From Ceratorhiza oryzae-sativae (taxonomy: Eukaryota; Basidiomycota; Agaricomycetes; Cantharellales; Ceratobasidiaceae), in assembly GCA_030998015.1 (NCBI GenBank), contig JARWMV010000238.1, positions 1,674,001 to 1,738,000 of the forward strand: 64,000 nt of DNA, written 5' to 3'. A program made the position numbers and the translations under genes. The notes beneath the pieces are model-generated. The model searched no databases and had not been told where the DNA came from. It worked only from the letters and a program-made list of their open reading frames with translations. This document shows positions 50,936-64,000 of this stretch, piece by piece; the first letter of the stretch is position 1, and every line of letters begins with the position of its first letter.

Positions 50936-53900
50936 TGGGCTATATGCATACACGAGAAATCGTTCATTCTCCTTAGCTTAATTCTATTTGCTTCGCTCGA
51001 ACCCTTCGCCGAATACAAGTCTGTGAATCGACGATAGTGATATCTAATAATCACGAATCTTGTTCCATTGCGGTTAGTCTTTCAGCGAGAATGGTATCGT
51101 AGCCTGGTTGGCTTTTTGGGAGGTTGCGATACCAACTTGCCAATCAGCTGGTAGAAGTATTCTGGTCCGCGCCGTCTTGACCAAGGCATATTCAAATTGC
51201 ATGAAGCGAGTTCAGGGTACCACCATTTGTTTGAACCATCCACGAGCCCGAGCCACAACCTCGTTCAGTCCTTGCGCTTCTGATTGCTTTGCTCATGGAG
51301 AGAGTTGGTTCTCCTGATAGGGAGTGGATCATTGGACTTTGAGAAAGCGACTTTGCTCATCATCCTTCCTGAAACGCGCGAGCTGATAAGCATAGATGCA
51401 TGGGGCTAGCAAGCCATCGCTGCTGGGTGATTGGCATGTGCGAGTATAGCCTATTGGGTTTACGAGGCATCCACATGGAGTACATCGCTCATCATTTGAA
51501 ATACTACTAGTGAATTACAAATGACAGCATGATTTACAACACACGACTGCCATTACTGTATATCATTACCCGGGCACCTACCCCCCAGCACCTAATGCAA
51601 ACTTTTTTTTTGTGTTTACCTTAGTTCTAATTCAACATGGATCATAGTCGAAAGTGCGAGAACCAGATCGCCATTCGCTGGCATCCAATTCCTCGTGAGC
51701 GTGAGTCGGAGGTCCTCGGATTCGTACAATGCGTGAATGTGCTGTTGGAGCTTTGAACTATCTACGGCCGATGCGCCAGTATCTCGGTGAGATACATGAG
51801 GTTGATGTCGACTGATATCTTTCCAAACGCGTTCCGTAGACAGACAATGTGGTGATTTTAACTTCATCGATCGACCTTTATCAAACACTGGCTGACTTCG
51901 TGATGATTCAAACCTTTGGCTCCCGGGATAAAGGGGGATCTCCTTCGCTCGGACTCGTCACTAGCCCGAAAAAACGGCACCAGAAGAGTGGCCACAAGCC
52001 GCTTCTGGTTGACCCTCCGCACAGACCAAGTTCAGTCGTGTCAGAAATTTTCGCAGCGGACTCTGCACAGCTTGACCCCTGTTGGTGACCCAAGGTTCTC
52101 CAATGGAATTTCCATAAATTTCCATGGGCTACGGCATGCTGTACGGTTTGGCGTAGGGGGCCAGCCGCATTTGGCGGCGTTCATTTGGCGGATGTCCCTT
52201 TTTGGTAATCGTCTCGGTAATCACCTAGATGTAGCCGCGGCTGTGCTACGATGTTCTACGGCGAATTTCTCTACCGGGATGCTTCTTTTCCTTATACTAA
52301 ACTGTCGATCTTAATATTTTCTTCATTCAAAATATCCCTGCAATGCTGTGACCGTGTAGATCCCGAGTCTGGGAGCTAACGACGGAGTTTTGCGGTGGCA
52401 GCCCTCCCCCCATCATCATCTGACAAGCTTTTCTTATACATCGGCAGCTTTTCTCAGAGGAACGGTCGGGCATTGTGACTACTAAACATGTTAGGCCAAA
52501 ATCCCAAGGTAGGCGTGATGTTTCACCTTCGTTAGGCTCGAACTGTTCTATGCTAGCTCCATTGATCAAAGGTTACGCGAAGTATGTTGTACACATTTAC
52601 ATCGTGCTTTGGATACTGATCAGTTCCACGTTTCGGGCCGTAAAACATCGCGTAAATCACTTTCAGAGCTACAATCCACTCTATGTGCTTCCATCAAAGG
52701 CTTTTTAATCGACCTGAAGTTAAGCGCTTGTCAAATATTTATCCTAGAAAAGGCGGATAACTTTGGTAACGTACAGTCCAGAGTTACAACGATGGTGCAA
52801 CCTGTTTCCAGGACAAACGCAGTTTTCTGGGCCATGTCAGCGGGACAGCTCACGAGGTCGTGTTTAGCTAAATCGATGTGGAGCTAATCCAAGCCATTCA
52901 TTGGTAGTGATTCAAGCGTGCAAATATGGTCAAGTCGGTGCTGAACACGCAACTGTAATTGGATAATCCGACCGACGGTTTAGAACTCCGGCAAACTCCC
53001 ACCCAAGTGTTGAAATCGGGGTTTGTTGATTCCATTAAACTGGCACCAGCTCGGTGTGCCGTGCGGCTGTTGGATTGTGTATATGCAATTGAAATACTCA
53101 ATTAGGAGAATTTATATCTTGATCAACAACGGCACGCTTAACACGAGTTGGACCCGTTTGACGCCTATAGAAACTATATCAAAGGAAAAGTCGGATTGAA
53201 GGCTTGATTGGCCCCAATTCAGCGTGTATTGGTTGGACCAACACGCCGGCGCCACTCTGCGCGCCGTTTTCATACCACTTGGAAGCTCCTCCAGCTGCGC
53301 CTAGGATAACTTGGGGAGGCAGCTATGTAAGAGCTGTAACGCCTATAGCAAATAAGCAAGACTAGTAAACCTGACAACAGCCGTGGCTTTATTCATAAAG
53401 CGCTTTTATTCCACTTTCATCGCCCGACGCACGCTTTCAACATGTAACCACCTAGTCTCAAATGGCAAAGTGGACCTAAAACATAACTTGATCTCCACGA
53501 TTCCGCGAGCAGGGCCGCATAACGCCTAGCTCAATGAAGAGGGAGGGAAGTGCGGTAGGGGAATCGGCGTTGCAAACAACACTCGTTCTTGCTCATCAGA
53601 TTATTCCGTGCTTCATAAGTCGGAGACAGGGTGTTGGGTGGATAGCCTCCAGCGGTTATGATATTTAGGTATAAGTGGTACGGCCCAACCCTGTGATTTA
53701 TTCACCCAAGCCCTCCCCCTGCTCGTGCTTTGTAGCCCAAGTAGAATATCTAATCATCAGATGGCACCTCGAACACATAACGTAACTCCGGCCCAACGAG
53801 AGCAGCATTTCTTTGGTATAGATCAGGCTGCTGAAAGGGAGTAAGCACCATATCTGCTGAATTCTCGTTGCGCAGGAGGCTTACACCACATAGGAGAGAC

Positions 53901-56292
53901 GGGGCGGGGGCTGTAAACGCTCCGCTTCAACTACCCGGTCCAGCCAACCATGGTCAACTAGCCAGCCCCCTTATGAGATCTCTATGGGGTGTTCTCCCAA
54001 TCACCGAGTAAACACAGAATCGCTAAAACAGAGAATAATCAGGTGGCTTGCCATCTTCTGAAAGTGAGTGGATTTGCACGCCGAAGCAAGATAGTAGCGA
54101 ACACTAAAGTTCGTCTTTGGGCATGATATCGTTCGTAAATAAAGCCATGACGAACTATGCTATGCCAACGTCCTTACTCAAGTACAGACATATACATGAA
54201 ACTAAAGGTTTTTTATGCTCGCGTACTACATGGCAAATTCTCTCATCTTGATGACTAGGGCGCACTTAATTAGTCGTGTTTGCTCACTCTATGCTCGTAT
54301 TGCTACCTTATATGATTAGAAGTATGCGACTGGTGCTGTTCTGCAACATGAATTATTAAAATGCCCCCTTTGCCTTTGCATGGTTGCTAGATGAACCAGA
54401 AATACTGGTGATATCGATTCATAGCCGAAAGTGGGTACGATACGAAGCATGAACATGCTGTCTTGTTCATCTGTCAAAATGGTTCTGTTATAATACCTGG
54501 AATTGTTGTACCTACGAGTCTAAGGTTTGCCGCACACGCCTTGTAGGATGTCGGTGTGGATTCAGGGCTGCCAATGCCCCCCCCCCCTTCCACGCAATTG
54601 GTTTTCTATGAAAAATCAGATCTATTTGGATGCGACTGGTGTTTTGGTCGCGAATCAGTTGGTCTCGCGAAATATATATATACTCAGACTATCAAAATTG
54701 AGCAGCATAAGATCCGGGATGATAATTTCTTTTAGGGTATATGTTGCAGTTTTACGCCAACACCACCGGCGACCCCCCATGATTGCCTCAACATGTGGCC
54801 CAGCTGTGATCGTTTTGCGGATTGGACCAAGCGTATGAGGACCAAAATTATAAAGAAACCCCAAAGACAAGCTTAGGCATCTAAGCTTGTTAGATTTAAA
54901 ACCTCTGCATGCTTCTCCTAAGCCATTGGGCGGAGCGTAGCACATACATAGCAAGGAATTGTAGGACGATGGACAGGTCAGATAGCCAAAAGACTCATCG
55001 ATAAAAACCAAATATAGTTTTAGCAACATACAGATGGGGCAGAAGATACATTGACTGTTACAGAACATTGCCATTACTACCCGGGCCCTCGACTATAAGC
55101 AGCCACTATGAAGGGATAACAGTTCATGACTTCGCACCAGGAAAGCTACACTTTGCATCCGCTAGTTGTTCCATTTTGAGCATGCTTGACAGCGCTCTAA
55201 CGACACAAATCAGTTAAAATAACTCTCCGCGAGCGGGGTTTGCCCATGAGCGGGTCGGCAAACCTCCGTGTTGTGGAGCCCGCTGAATACGGGCCGTTTG
55301 TCGGAAATAGAGCTTTTGCTTACAAATTTGTATTTGTGTTAGAGTACTGGGAAATCACACAACCAAACCTGTGCGTAAATGGGTAACCTACGGAATGACG
55401 AATTTCAGAATATGGACTGACGCTGGGGTCGGCACTTGCATGTGTATGTGTGTATGTATTAGATAAAAACCTGGCACGCATACAAGCAGGCTTTGGAGCC
55501 TCTTATGTGCACGATAACGAGAGTGGGAGAGTGAGGGGACTAGAAGACGTGTCGAACGATGAGCGGACCAATTCTAGACAAGCCAGAGCGGGTCCCTTGT
55601 TGGAACTTAATGGGCCCAAGAGCCGGGCTGGTCCCTGGGACGGGACGCATAGGTGTCTCTCCAAGGCTCCGCCACACCATTCCCCTCGAATCTAATCCTT
55701 TACGTGTGAAGTACTGCCGCGCAATGATAATCAGTGGCGCATCGCGTAGTCAATTCAATGCATGGATTAGGAACACAACAGGGGCTTGGCTGTACCATTT
55801 GCGTGGCAACTACCCAAGGCAACTTCGGGTCAGGCGGACCAGGCCAACGGGGATTGAAAAAGGATCAAGGCCCACCGGTCCGTGCCGCGGCTTGCTAGAA
55901 GCCGCAAATCGAATGGCTGGCCGTGTGAAGTGAGGCCTGCCACGTGGTCTGCCATGTTGATAGCGCGCCAAATCGCCACCACAGCAGCACTGTCAGAATT
56001 TGGGCTTTTTCGCTTTACCTTGATGAGCTCCCGCCGGTTCCGATGGACTTCTTGTGACAACTTGGCCCACCGACTAGAGCGCAGGTAGCTCAGGTATACC
56101 TGCTTCATCTGCTTTCGCTCCCTCACCACGCCTAGAGCCGCTCTTACCGAGCTTATTAAACGCACCCTCCGTGTAATGATTTAGCGCGCTAGCCAAGGCT
56201 AAATTTAACTAATCAGAAGCTCGCAAGGTTGGATGACAGTCATGTCACTCAGAATTATATACATTGTACCCGTAGCCTGAAATGGCAAATCG
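50936..56292. other. Long stretch without a supported gene
   Basis: No family, tRNA or transposon end is recognisable in 5.3 kb. A C-rich run lies near 54,577. A basic, helix-rich minus frame at about 55830-56165 (YLSYLRSSRWAKLSQEV) is coding-like but lacks an ATG and a recognisable family. The word AACGCCTA recurs near 53,338 and 53,521, without a clear repeat unit. Confidence 0.45.
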
Positions 56293-57851
56293 TCATTCAT
56301 CGTGGTTTTCCTCCTCTTCGTCGTCTCCGTCGAGAACCCCACCCTCTGCTCGGTACCTCGCATACATAGCCTCTTGTTCATCTCCTTCCGGCAAGAGGGT
56401 GGCTAGCGTGACCAACGCTTCCAGGTACTAGTCGGAGCAGGATTAAGATGCCATCGAGAACGACATTGAGAATAGTTTTACCAGAGGTTTTACATCTTCA
56501 CGGTTTGTTTGCAACTTTTCATCTAGCCTACCAAGCGATTCAAACTTACTGATGGCTACAACCAATACCTCATCGATCATTTTTCATTCCAATGAATAAA
56601 TGGCCACTCACCAGATTTGAGAGACTGCATCCCCCTCTCCCTCAATTCCTTTTGTTCAGCCTCATCGCCCCCTTCTAGGCGCTCTGCAATCGCTGCCCCG
56701 ATAGACAGGAGAACTTGAGCTTCTCCTAGTTTTCCTTGAGCCCGAACATTCTCTGGTAAGTCCGCCATGGCGGAAACCCGCGAGCAAATTTCTTTAGCAC
56801 ACTTGAAATATGTGTTGTCGAAAGGGGAGGTTCCCGAGTCGTCCGCTCCTGCTTCCTGGTCAAGGTATTCCGCGAGGGCCAGAACATCTTGTGCAGTGAC
56901 GAGGAGCGTTTGGGCAAATTGCTCGGTCTCAATTTTTGTTTCTTCCTTGCTTTTTGCCGGATCTTCAAACTGACGGTGAGCAATGGCGTAGGATAGACGA
57001 TCGAGCCCTTTCTGTAAAATGCTAGGCACGTCCGGCCCTGCGAGTTCGGCAATTTTTGTCCTTGAGGTTTCATTCAGATTATCCTCACCGGAACCGGTCT
57101 GTGATTGCGCCGTGCCGATGAGTGTTCGTCCCCATATGAGCTCAAGCTTCGGATATATTGTCAGATCAATAAATAGGGGCGCAACGTTGATAAAACTTAC
57201 ATTCCAAGACCTCTCTTGTTTACGAGATTCCAATGCTTCCCGTCCGTCTTCACACGCTGCCAACGCTGATAACAAGTATACAACAGGTTCATCTGGTTCG
57301 TCTTCTGTCAACGCAGAAGCATCTGTCTGTGCGAAATGATACATTAGGTACCAAGCCGAGGCATAGATAGATAGTATAGAACGCGGACTATCTCGTGAGT
57401 CAATTTATCAGGATATTACCGGAGATGCAAAGGCCAATCTACATACGGCGGGTTCTTCATACGGGGAGTTCTCCTCCTTCTCCCGGGGCGAGTAAACGGC
57501 AGTGGGGTCCTTGTGAACCGACACAAGCCGTGCGCATTCGTGCAGGACACCACGAACGAGTGGAAGAGCGCTTGTCGGATTCTCTCCTAATTACAAGAGG
57601 CCAATGGGCTATGTCAATTAAAAACACTTCAACGTGCAGAGCAGCGTAGCATCCTCACCATAGAAGGCGCCCAAAGCGTTCTCATATAGCTCCTTTAAAT
57701 CATTCCAATCCTGTGCGTTGATGGTTTCCTGGTCTAGATCCGTCCTGGGGGCTTCTGAGCGACGCTTTTTGGTACCGGGCTCTTCATCCCCCTTTTTTCT
57801 GGAGGCAAGCAAGCCTCTTGGTCGCTTTAGATTCTTGCGGCCGTCAGACAT
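56293..57851 (-). CDS. ETT1: Ett1/Nro1 family protein (TPR-like)
   Basis: ATG at 57851 (MSDGRKNLKRPRGLLASRKK), the basic KRP-GL-type N terminus typical of this family, then WNDLKELYENALGAFYG. Splicing adds ENPTSALPLVRGVLHECARLV, the block YHFAQTDASALTEDEPDEPV, YPKLELIWGRTLIG, helical repeats to LREAGMQSLKS-type sequence (here RERGMQSLKS), and the ending YLEALVTLATLLPEGDEQEA plus an acidic tail with TGA at 56293. The family is all-helical. In fission yeast Nro1 restrains the Ofd1 dioxygenase in the oxygen/sterol response, and in budding yeast Ett1 affects translation termination with Tpa1. The gene appears intact; exon joins are my reading of GT..AG sites. Confidence 0.78.
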
Positions 57852-58039
57852 GGTCGTCGAGAAGCAGGTCAAATTTAAATCGAATTCAGGGTCAAGACGC
57901 CCTTGGATCTCAAGATAAGATAATCTGGATGTCATTAGTAGCCAAGTCAGTCAATTCAAAATGACATCAACCGAATGTAGGTTAGAATAGCACGGATGAA
58001 GGTAATTATGTTCGGAAATCCTGCCATGTGTCCTGCATA

Positions 58040-61000
58040 TTATGCTGTCCCCCCGGCAACTGGGGTGCCAACATTTCCACCTGGACCATCCTTGTGTCCC
58101 TTCCCTTTTCCTTTCTGTCCTCCACCCCCTCCACCTGCGCCTCCTCCAGCTCCAGCTCCGCGCCCTCTCCTCTTTCCGCCTCCTTTCTTGTTGGCAGCTT
58201 CCGCTTCTTTCTTCAACCTGGCCTCCTCCGCATTCCACCACTGCATAAACTCAAACTCTGCTGCAAGTTCCTCAGCCTCACGAGCCTTAGCAAGCTCCAA
58301 CTCTTGCCGAAGTCGTTCCTCCTCTTGAATATCACGTAGACTTCGTTTGGCCTTGCCAGTTCCAGATTCTACCTTTTGAGCATGCTGCTGTTGCTGAATG
58401 GCAGAAAATGAAACGGATCCGGAAGGCCCGGGAATCGGGGATGTTATTGGGGGAGGCGCGCTCCAGGCGTCACTACGCATATACCTATCAGCATTCCAGT
58501 CAAAACGTCGCTCCTGGCAAATGACTTACGGAGCGCCTCGTCTCTTCGTCGTTTCTGCCCCACTTACCGACCGTTTCGGAACAATAACCGGCCCAAGCCC
58601 AGGGAACGTCGGCTGAGGAGGTGAGGTTATGGATGCCGGCACCGGACGGATTGGTTTCGCCGTCTGTGGTTGGCCTTGGGGTTGAGATGAGCCGGGTTTA
58701 GGCACAGCAGACGGAGACGTCTTCGAAACTACCCTCGGTCGTGATGAATCCCCCAGAATAGGAAACTCTCCAGCGGAGGCAGATGGGCGCTGAGCAGGGG
58801 AGCTCGATTCTCTCCAGGATGTACTGGCGGACGCCGGGGGTGTGAGCGTCTGAGAGAATGGTTTGGTGCGATCTTTATGGGCCATTTTGATGGGAGAGGC
58901 CGGTTGGTTGGATCCATCAAATCCGGTGATACGAACGGTTGGAGACCGAGTAGTTCGTGTTCCGGCTGCCTCGGTGGCCATAATGGCTCTCATATCGATT
59001 CGCCTGTCGAGAAGCTCTAGTTTCTATCCACGCCATGAAATGACATATAGGTACTCACTCAGGTTTGACTGTACTCATACCCCCCCATGCCAAACCAGTC
59101 CCGCTGCCCGGTACAGGCGGACTCGTTCCCACTCCAGACAGCTCCAGCTTGGGAATATCATCCAACCTTTCCTCGTCCATTGTGAATAGCCCGTCCCCAT
59201 CGTTTGGCGTCACATCTTTCTCCTTTTCCTTCTGTGGCGTAATTAGTAGATTGAATGAACTCGTCCGTTTCGGTGTCTTTGGCGATCTTGGTCCGCTGGC
59301 AGATGCTTTCGGGGACCGATTGACCGGCGCAGTTCGAACGACCACGGTAGGGAAATCTTGCGTATCCAGCCATGTTTTGTGCTTTTCCATCAGACAAGTG
59401 ACCCAAGCCCCAGAGCGCGTATGAGGAAGTTTGACAGCCTGCTGTACTCGTACGTATGCCGCCAGCTCCTTCACCGTCTCGTGCGCCACATCTTCTAAGA
59501 ATCCTTTCTCAAGAAGGCACTCCATATTGATCGAAACATATTCGTGAATCCTATTCTTGAGTTTTGGTGCGTGTAATGGGGATGCATCGGTGAGTACGGA
59601 AGTGCAATTATTCAATGTGAGGTGACGGAGGATCACTTCTGAGCAAATATCGACAAGTTGCTCGAGCATCAACTCGTTCTGTTTCATGGGTAAGCACCGT
59701 AGCACGGATGACCTAGGAGAACTACACACCGCAGCAGACATGACGCTGAACACGAAATCTATGAGTTCATCCGCCGATTTTACGAAGTCTATCGCTTCCG
59801 GTGAGCACCTTCGAGAGTGAAAAAACCCGATACTAGAACTCACCAATATCATCTAATAATCCGACGCTAGTACCACAACACATATACCGAACGACGTATT
59901 GCATAGCCTTCCACTCCAAGTGCTTTAAATCCACACTGATTACGCCATTCTCATCCCATCTCTGTCTCGTCCACTCGCGTTCATCGAAAAACGCGGCGAA
60001 GAATGGCGAGCGAGCCCTAAGAACGACTGAATGGCACAGGATGGATCTATCTGCGAGTTCGAGTGAAATATCGTGCGGAACGAACGGTTGGGCGGCTGTT
60101 TGGGTGGACTCAAAGAGGTGAGCAAAGTCGGAATCAAGGGTGGGGGCGGGCGTCCGTTTTCCGATAGTCTCTACGGCTCTCGCGAGTGCCCAACCCTAAA
60201 GCTTTAGCCATTCTTTGAACATCTGTTCGAATAGCCATCGGTTTCGCGTTGATCCTGGTCAATATGGGTGCTACAGGAATGTGGACCCGACGATCCCAGA
60301 TAGCACAAACGTTATCGCTGTAAAGGTAGTTGAGTAGAACCAGAGCCGAGAGGGCATGGCAGCCAGAGATCTTGAGATTCTTCGTTGATTCGGTGTATTC
60401 GATCGAAATTCCTTCGAACTTGAGGTGTTTCCCAGCAAGGATCGCCCCAAGAGCGTGACACCTTGCTAGGAGCACGACTGTATGCGCTGGTAGGACCAAG
60501 GCCTGTTGTGCCCCTGCCTCGACCTTCATATCGGCTCCATGAAGCAAGTAATGCCTCAACTCTAAATCCACCTCCTGATTCCGACGATCGACGGCCGCAC
60601 AAAGCCTTTCCGCCACCTTCACATCTCCGAAAATGCCCTCCCCTTCTTCATCCTCATCGTCCACTTCCTCCTGACCCACAATACTTTCCATCTTCTCTCC
60701 AATCGAACTTCCAAATCCGACCATGAACGGTTGAATATGTGCCACATCATCGCATAGCCTCTTGCTATCGACAATCAGCGGCTTGACTTCCGCGTCTGTC
60801 CTCAGAGCGGCGAATCCCCCGGTGGAGTTTGCCGCGACGCCTACGACGCGCTGCAGACCCGTTACGCGCTGATACTTGTGGGTTCTGCTCATTCCTCCGC
60901 CACCTGCCCCGCTCCCAATCCCAGGGCCCTTGACCGGCCGAGGCGCGTGAACGAAAACATGTCCGCTTTCGGTGCAGACTATAATCGTCCCATCTCCCCC

Positions 61001-62769
61001 AAGCGCTATATCATGAACAGCTGCGACTCGTCGTCTGAGCGTCCAGACCTTTTGGGGTTTGACAACTGTCTCCACGGAGGATGGATTGTCGGGCAGAGTG
61101 AATAGGAAGACTTCGCCAGATGTTGTCAACGCCGCAAATGCCGTCTCGCTGCTAGTAATTTTCGCGATTTGGATTCGGTTGAACACTTGGGGAGGTCGGT
61201 ATCGATGGGGAAAGGTTGGCGCAGGGAATCTATGCGCTCATTAGAATACCCGCTACGAGAGGGTAGGGGAAGGATATGCTGACTGAATACGAAAGTCCGT
61301 CCCGTTCCAAAAGCACCAAACCTCCTTTGTTGGCAATAAGCAAATCATTGCAATGTCCTATCCATTGCCGGTTATCCAACCGTTCTTATCGTCATAAGAA
61401 CAAACAGAGGCTTACCGAAATAGCAACATCCACCACCTTCGACACCTTTGCTACCTTTCTCGGTAAGACTTGCCAGCCGGGTGTGCCTTTTGGATAGCCC
61501 AGTTGACCAGCGTTGGTCCCCCATGTGTACAAATCGTCACTCGTCCAGCATACGCTCGCGGTCTTGCAAGCCGCGATTCCAACCACGATTTCTTTCCGAA
61601 GCGGCCCGATGATGCGCTTGGGTGATACTTGAATTTGGCTTTCGGTGGGGTCGACCCTGGATTTGGATGCGACGATGTTCGCAGCATCAGCTGGTTCGAT
61701 GACATAGCCGAGTTGATGGAAGCGGTTCATCCCCCACGATAGAACATTTCCTTCTTGGGTTAGAGCCAAGGTATGATCCAGACCGAGTGCAACCGCGATA
61801 ATGGTTTGGGTCTCGAGTCCCAGAAACTTTGGTGAGGCTGTACTGAGCATGCTGTTTCGTTCCGAGCCTGTATATTTTAGTTGTTAGACATACATTCCGC
61901 ACTTGAATATCCCAGCCGCACCGTCCGACACCACCAAACCCACAGACTTCCAAATTTCCGCGAGGCTCGTTCGTCAAGACCGCTATATCCCCAGATTAAT
62001 AATCCGGAATTCGATCCGAGCGGGGCGCTCACCCGTATGGAGCCGTGACATGGCTATATGATTGACATTAATCGGGTTGAACCGGGCACTGCCAGTCAGC
62101 CTTTCAGTGATTTCACTCGGGCGGGATATGTGAACTGCTTCCGGGTATGTGCGATCGTTGGCATCCCCAACACCCAGTGTAGCATTTCTGCAATCCATGA
62201 GCTAAAATCCTATATAGGAGGTTAGAGTCTTACCTGTTACTCCCCCAGACCAACAACTGTCGGGCGGCAGATACGGAGACATTAGGAGCTGTTCCTTCGA
62301 CTGTAGCATTGTACACGTCAAACGCCGTCATGCCCTCCAAATCGCGGATGCTAGTATCGATGCTGTCACAAGCCAGGAGTATCATCGCAGCCGGGAGATT
62401 CCCGGAGTAAAGCGCCCGATGCAGTGCCGTCCATCCGCTCTCGGTATCTGGGGCATTCACGTCTATCTGGGTCGAGGGTAGCGCTAACAACGCCTTAGTG
62501 AATTCAAGGGCGACTGGAGCCACGTCTGTGCACGCCAAGTGGAGCACGGTGCGTCCCAAGGTGTCGCGCGCATTCGGATTGTTATCGAGTTGAATATCCT
62601 GAGCGATCTGCATCATCTGGGCCGAGCCTTGAGCTTGCTGAGACCAGCTGCGAGGGCCAGATCCGGGCCGTCCGTCGGGGACACGACTTCCGGATGTGGC
62701 GCGAGCATCGAGGAGTTGGCGAAACGCGCTGAGATTGCGCAAATGAAAATACGCGTGGAGGTTTGTCAT
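58040..62769 (-). CDS. IBtk-like ankyrin/RCC1/BTB protein
   Basis: The ATG at 62769 (MTNLHAYFHLRN) is the first in frame. Domain order: ankyrin repeats (DTLGRTVLHLAC, ESGWTALHRALYSGN), RCC1 repeats (VCGFGGVGRCG, LGLDHTLALTQEGNVLSWG, DDLYTWGTNAGQLG, EVWCFWNGTDF), two BTB/POZ domains (region around YLLHGADMKVEAG; then DISLELADRSILCHSVVLRA), a helical BACK-like region (ELMLEQLVDICSEVI), and a low-complexity Ser/Pro-rich then Glu- and Gly/Lys-rich C terminus ending at 58040. This is the layout of animal IBtk and yeast Btb proteins, substrate adaptors of CUL3 ubiquitin ligases. There are about ten short introns. No frame damage is visible. It lies 189 bp upstream of the ETT1-like gene on the same strand. 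Confidence 0.85.
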
Positions 62770-63396
62770 GTACCGGTGGGTGGTCAACCGTGCCAATATC
62801 CAGCTTGCGAGGCAGGTTGTGCTTCACAAGATAGACAGTGGCGCAAGCAGACCAATAAGAATATCTGTCGATAGCACCCGAGAGATCTCTAGCAGAAGTG
62901 GGAGAAAATTCACTTCTACGCAGCTGTGGTGGCCGTTTGAGTCAGAAAGAGCCGAATGACGAGGCGCTGAAGGTTATGAGTCAAGTATGACTCAGGATCG
63001 TGACTGGAAGAGTATAAAGGTAATATGAATGAGTGTTCGGCCTACGTTAAATTTCAGGGGCTTGGAGAGAGTCCAGTAACAGGGAGTTCAAGCAATAAAG
63101 CCCAGGCGTTTGCGATCGTCGTCGGGATTCAATCGAATGACCAATCAATCGGGAGTGAGGACACACGTGATCGATAAGCGCCAAGCGCCACTCTTAATGC
63201 TCAAGATTCAGAGCTTACCCACGAGTGAGATGTTGCTCGGGCGTCAGGATGTGGAAATGAAATATATATTGAAGTGTGAAGTTAATTAAAATAGAATACA
63301 GGGATTTGAGTGAGTAGAGAATGATGTCCAGAGGGTCTGCAGGCCTCTGTTTATGCCTGCAAATCGCTCCGAGTCTTATGACTCTTCATGCCCCAG
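62770..63396. other. Upstream region of the IBtk-like gene, no other gene
   Basis: I see no coding sequence. It probably holds the promoter of the IBtk-like gene. Confidence 0.4.
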
Positions 63397-63668
63397 ACAT
63401 CCAATTTTTTTGGGCAAGTTAAAAAAAATGCACAGTATGTCCATTTTGACCATCTGTGATGATATTTCAGCTGCTAGATGCTTAAGAGATGCAGTACTGC
63501 ATGAAAACAAGTGTATTCTATATTGTTATGACCTTGATGTAGACTGTTGAAAATGTGCATTTTGTCCAATTTTTGAGTGATTGGGATAGAATATTCACAA
63601 AATGAAGCTAGAAAGACTGTAGTAAATGGTCAAAACATCTATTTTGTGCATCCAAAAAATTTGGATGT
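63397..63668. mobile_element. MITE-like inverted-repeat element, about 270 bp
   Basis: The left end ACATCCAATTTTTTTGG...TTTTGACCAT (63397-63453) matches the reverse complement of the right end (63626-63668: ATGGTCAAAA...CCAAAAAATTTGGATGT), with a ~14-nt insertion in the left arm. The interior is AT-rich and non-coding, with internal repeats of a GTCCATTTTG-type word. No target duplication is certain. Family unknown. Confidence 0.5.
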
Positions 63669-64000
63669 TACCAGCATACAGCGTGAGATAGGCACTCACT
63701 TGAATCGATTACTGAATCATCTTTCTAGTACTGTCTAGCATGTATTCGTGTTTTCTGCACTCCCCCTTAATCGAGCAAGTGTAGTTACATTATAAATATA
63801 AAAGAGAATTAAATCGAATATACTAAAGTGACCATTAAAGACAATTAAGAAAGAAATGGATGTGGAAGATATTGTCCATATTCAATATAGCTAATTATGC
63901 GACTCTTAGACTGCGGTCTAATCGTCTCCTTGGGCATGTCTACAGTCAGCTCTTGTGACCTGGATCGCGCGCCAATCCTTTCGGTGAGATGTCGGCACCG
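63669..64000. other. AT-rich end of window, no gene
   Basis: Nothing recognisable; possibly the start of another repeat. Confidence 0.4.

Noticed and set aside
54577..54589. Homopolymer C run
   Set aside because: A short low-complexity run with no associated structure; no basis for a function.
57951..58339. Overlapping Pro/Ser/Cys-rich plus-strand frames
   Set aside because: They are antisense shadows of the Gly/Lys/Glu-rich C terminus of the IBtk-like gene.

Overview
This window is eukaryotic and fungal. Protein genes are split by many short GT..AG introns of about 50-60 nt, and the gene set (squalene epoxidase, a fungal P450, a FAS1-domain protein, an aquaglyceroporin, an Ett1/Nro1 homologue, an IBtk-like ANK/RCC1/BTB protein, a NACHT-WD40 relic, Tc1, pogo and chromovirus transposons) fits an agaricomycete basidiomycete. 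A Rhizoctonia/Ceratobasidiaceae-type genome is my best guess, by inference only.

Layout. 1-3.4 kb: no recognisable gene, but a pair of inverted ~280-bp arms around a 1.4-kb centre. 3.5-4.7 kb: secreted two-domain FAS1 gene (-). 4.7-9.5 kb: gene-poor with coding-like relics. 9.57-11.1 kb: squalene epoxidase (+) with one single-base frameshift. 12-25.9 kb: an AT-rich, CpG-poor transposon island. Its core is a stack that target-site duplications resolve completely: a hAT-like MITE and a Tc1 element (A) both sit in an older Tc1 element (B); a solo LTR sits in Tc1-A; a chromodomain Gypsy element sits in that solo LTR. A second copy of the same solo LTR lies just downstream. 26.3-28.5 kb: an apparently intact 12-exon cytochrome P450 (+). 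32.6-34.2 kb: a small secreted protein and a ~100-aa conserved protein (both -). 34.7 kb: tRNA-Ile(AAU). 35.75-37.4 kb: aquaglyceroporin (+). 38.4-41.7 kb: pogo element with terminal repeats and TA duplication. 41.9-46.5 kb: decayed NACHT-WD40 gene (+). 48.4-50.9 kb: S33/TAP-like hydrolase with frameshifts (+). 51-56 kb: no supported gene. 56.3-62.8 kb: two housekeeping-type genes on the - strand, Ett1/Nro1-like and IBtk-like. 63.4 kb: a MITE-like inverted repeat.

The clearest biology is in the transposon island. The two LTRs of the Gypsy element, and the two solo LTR copies, differ mainly at former CpG sites (CG, TG or CA), and the visible pol nonsense codons are all TGA at places where CGA is expected. 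That points to methylated-cytosine deamination. The Gypsy element also shows a self-priming layout: an 11-nt primer-binding site complementary to the inferred 5' end of its own transcript, which lies 33 nt downstream of a TATA box. Several ordinary genes carry isolated one-base indels in otherwise well-preserved frames, which may be real pseudogenisation or uncorrected sequencing error.
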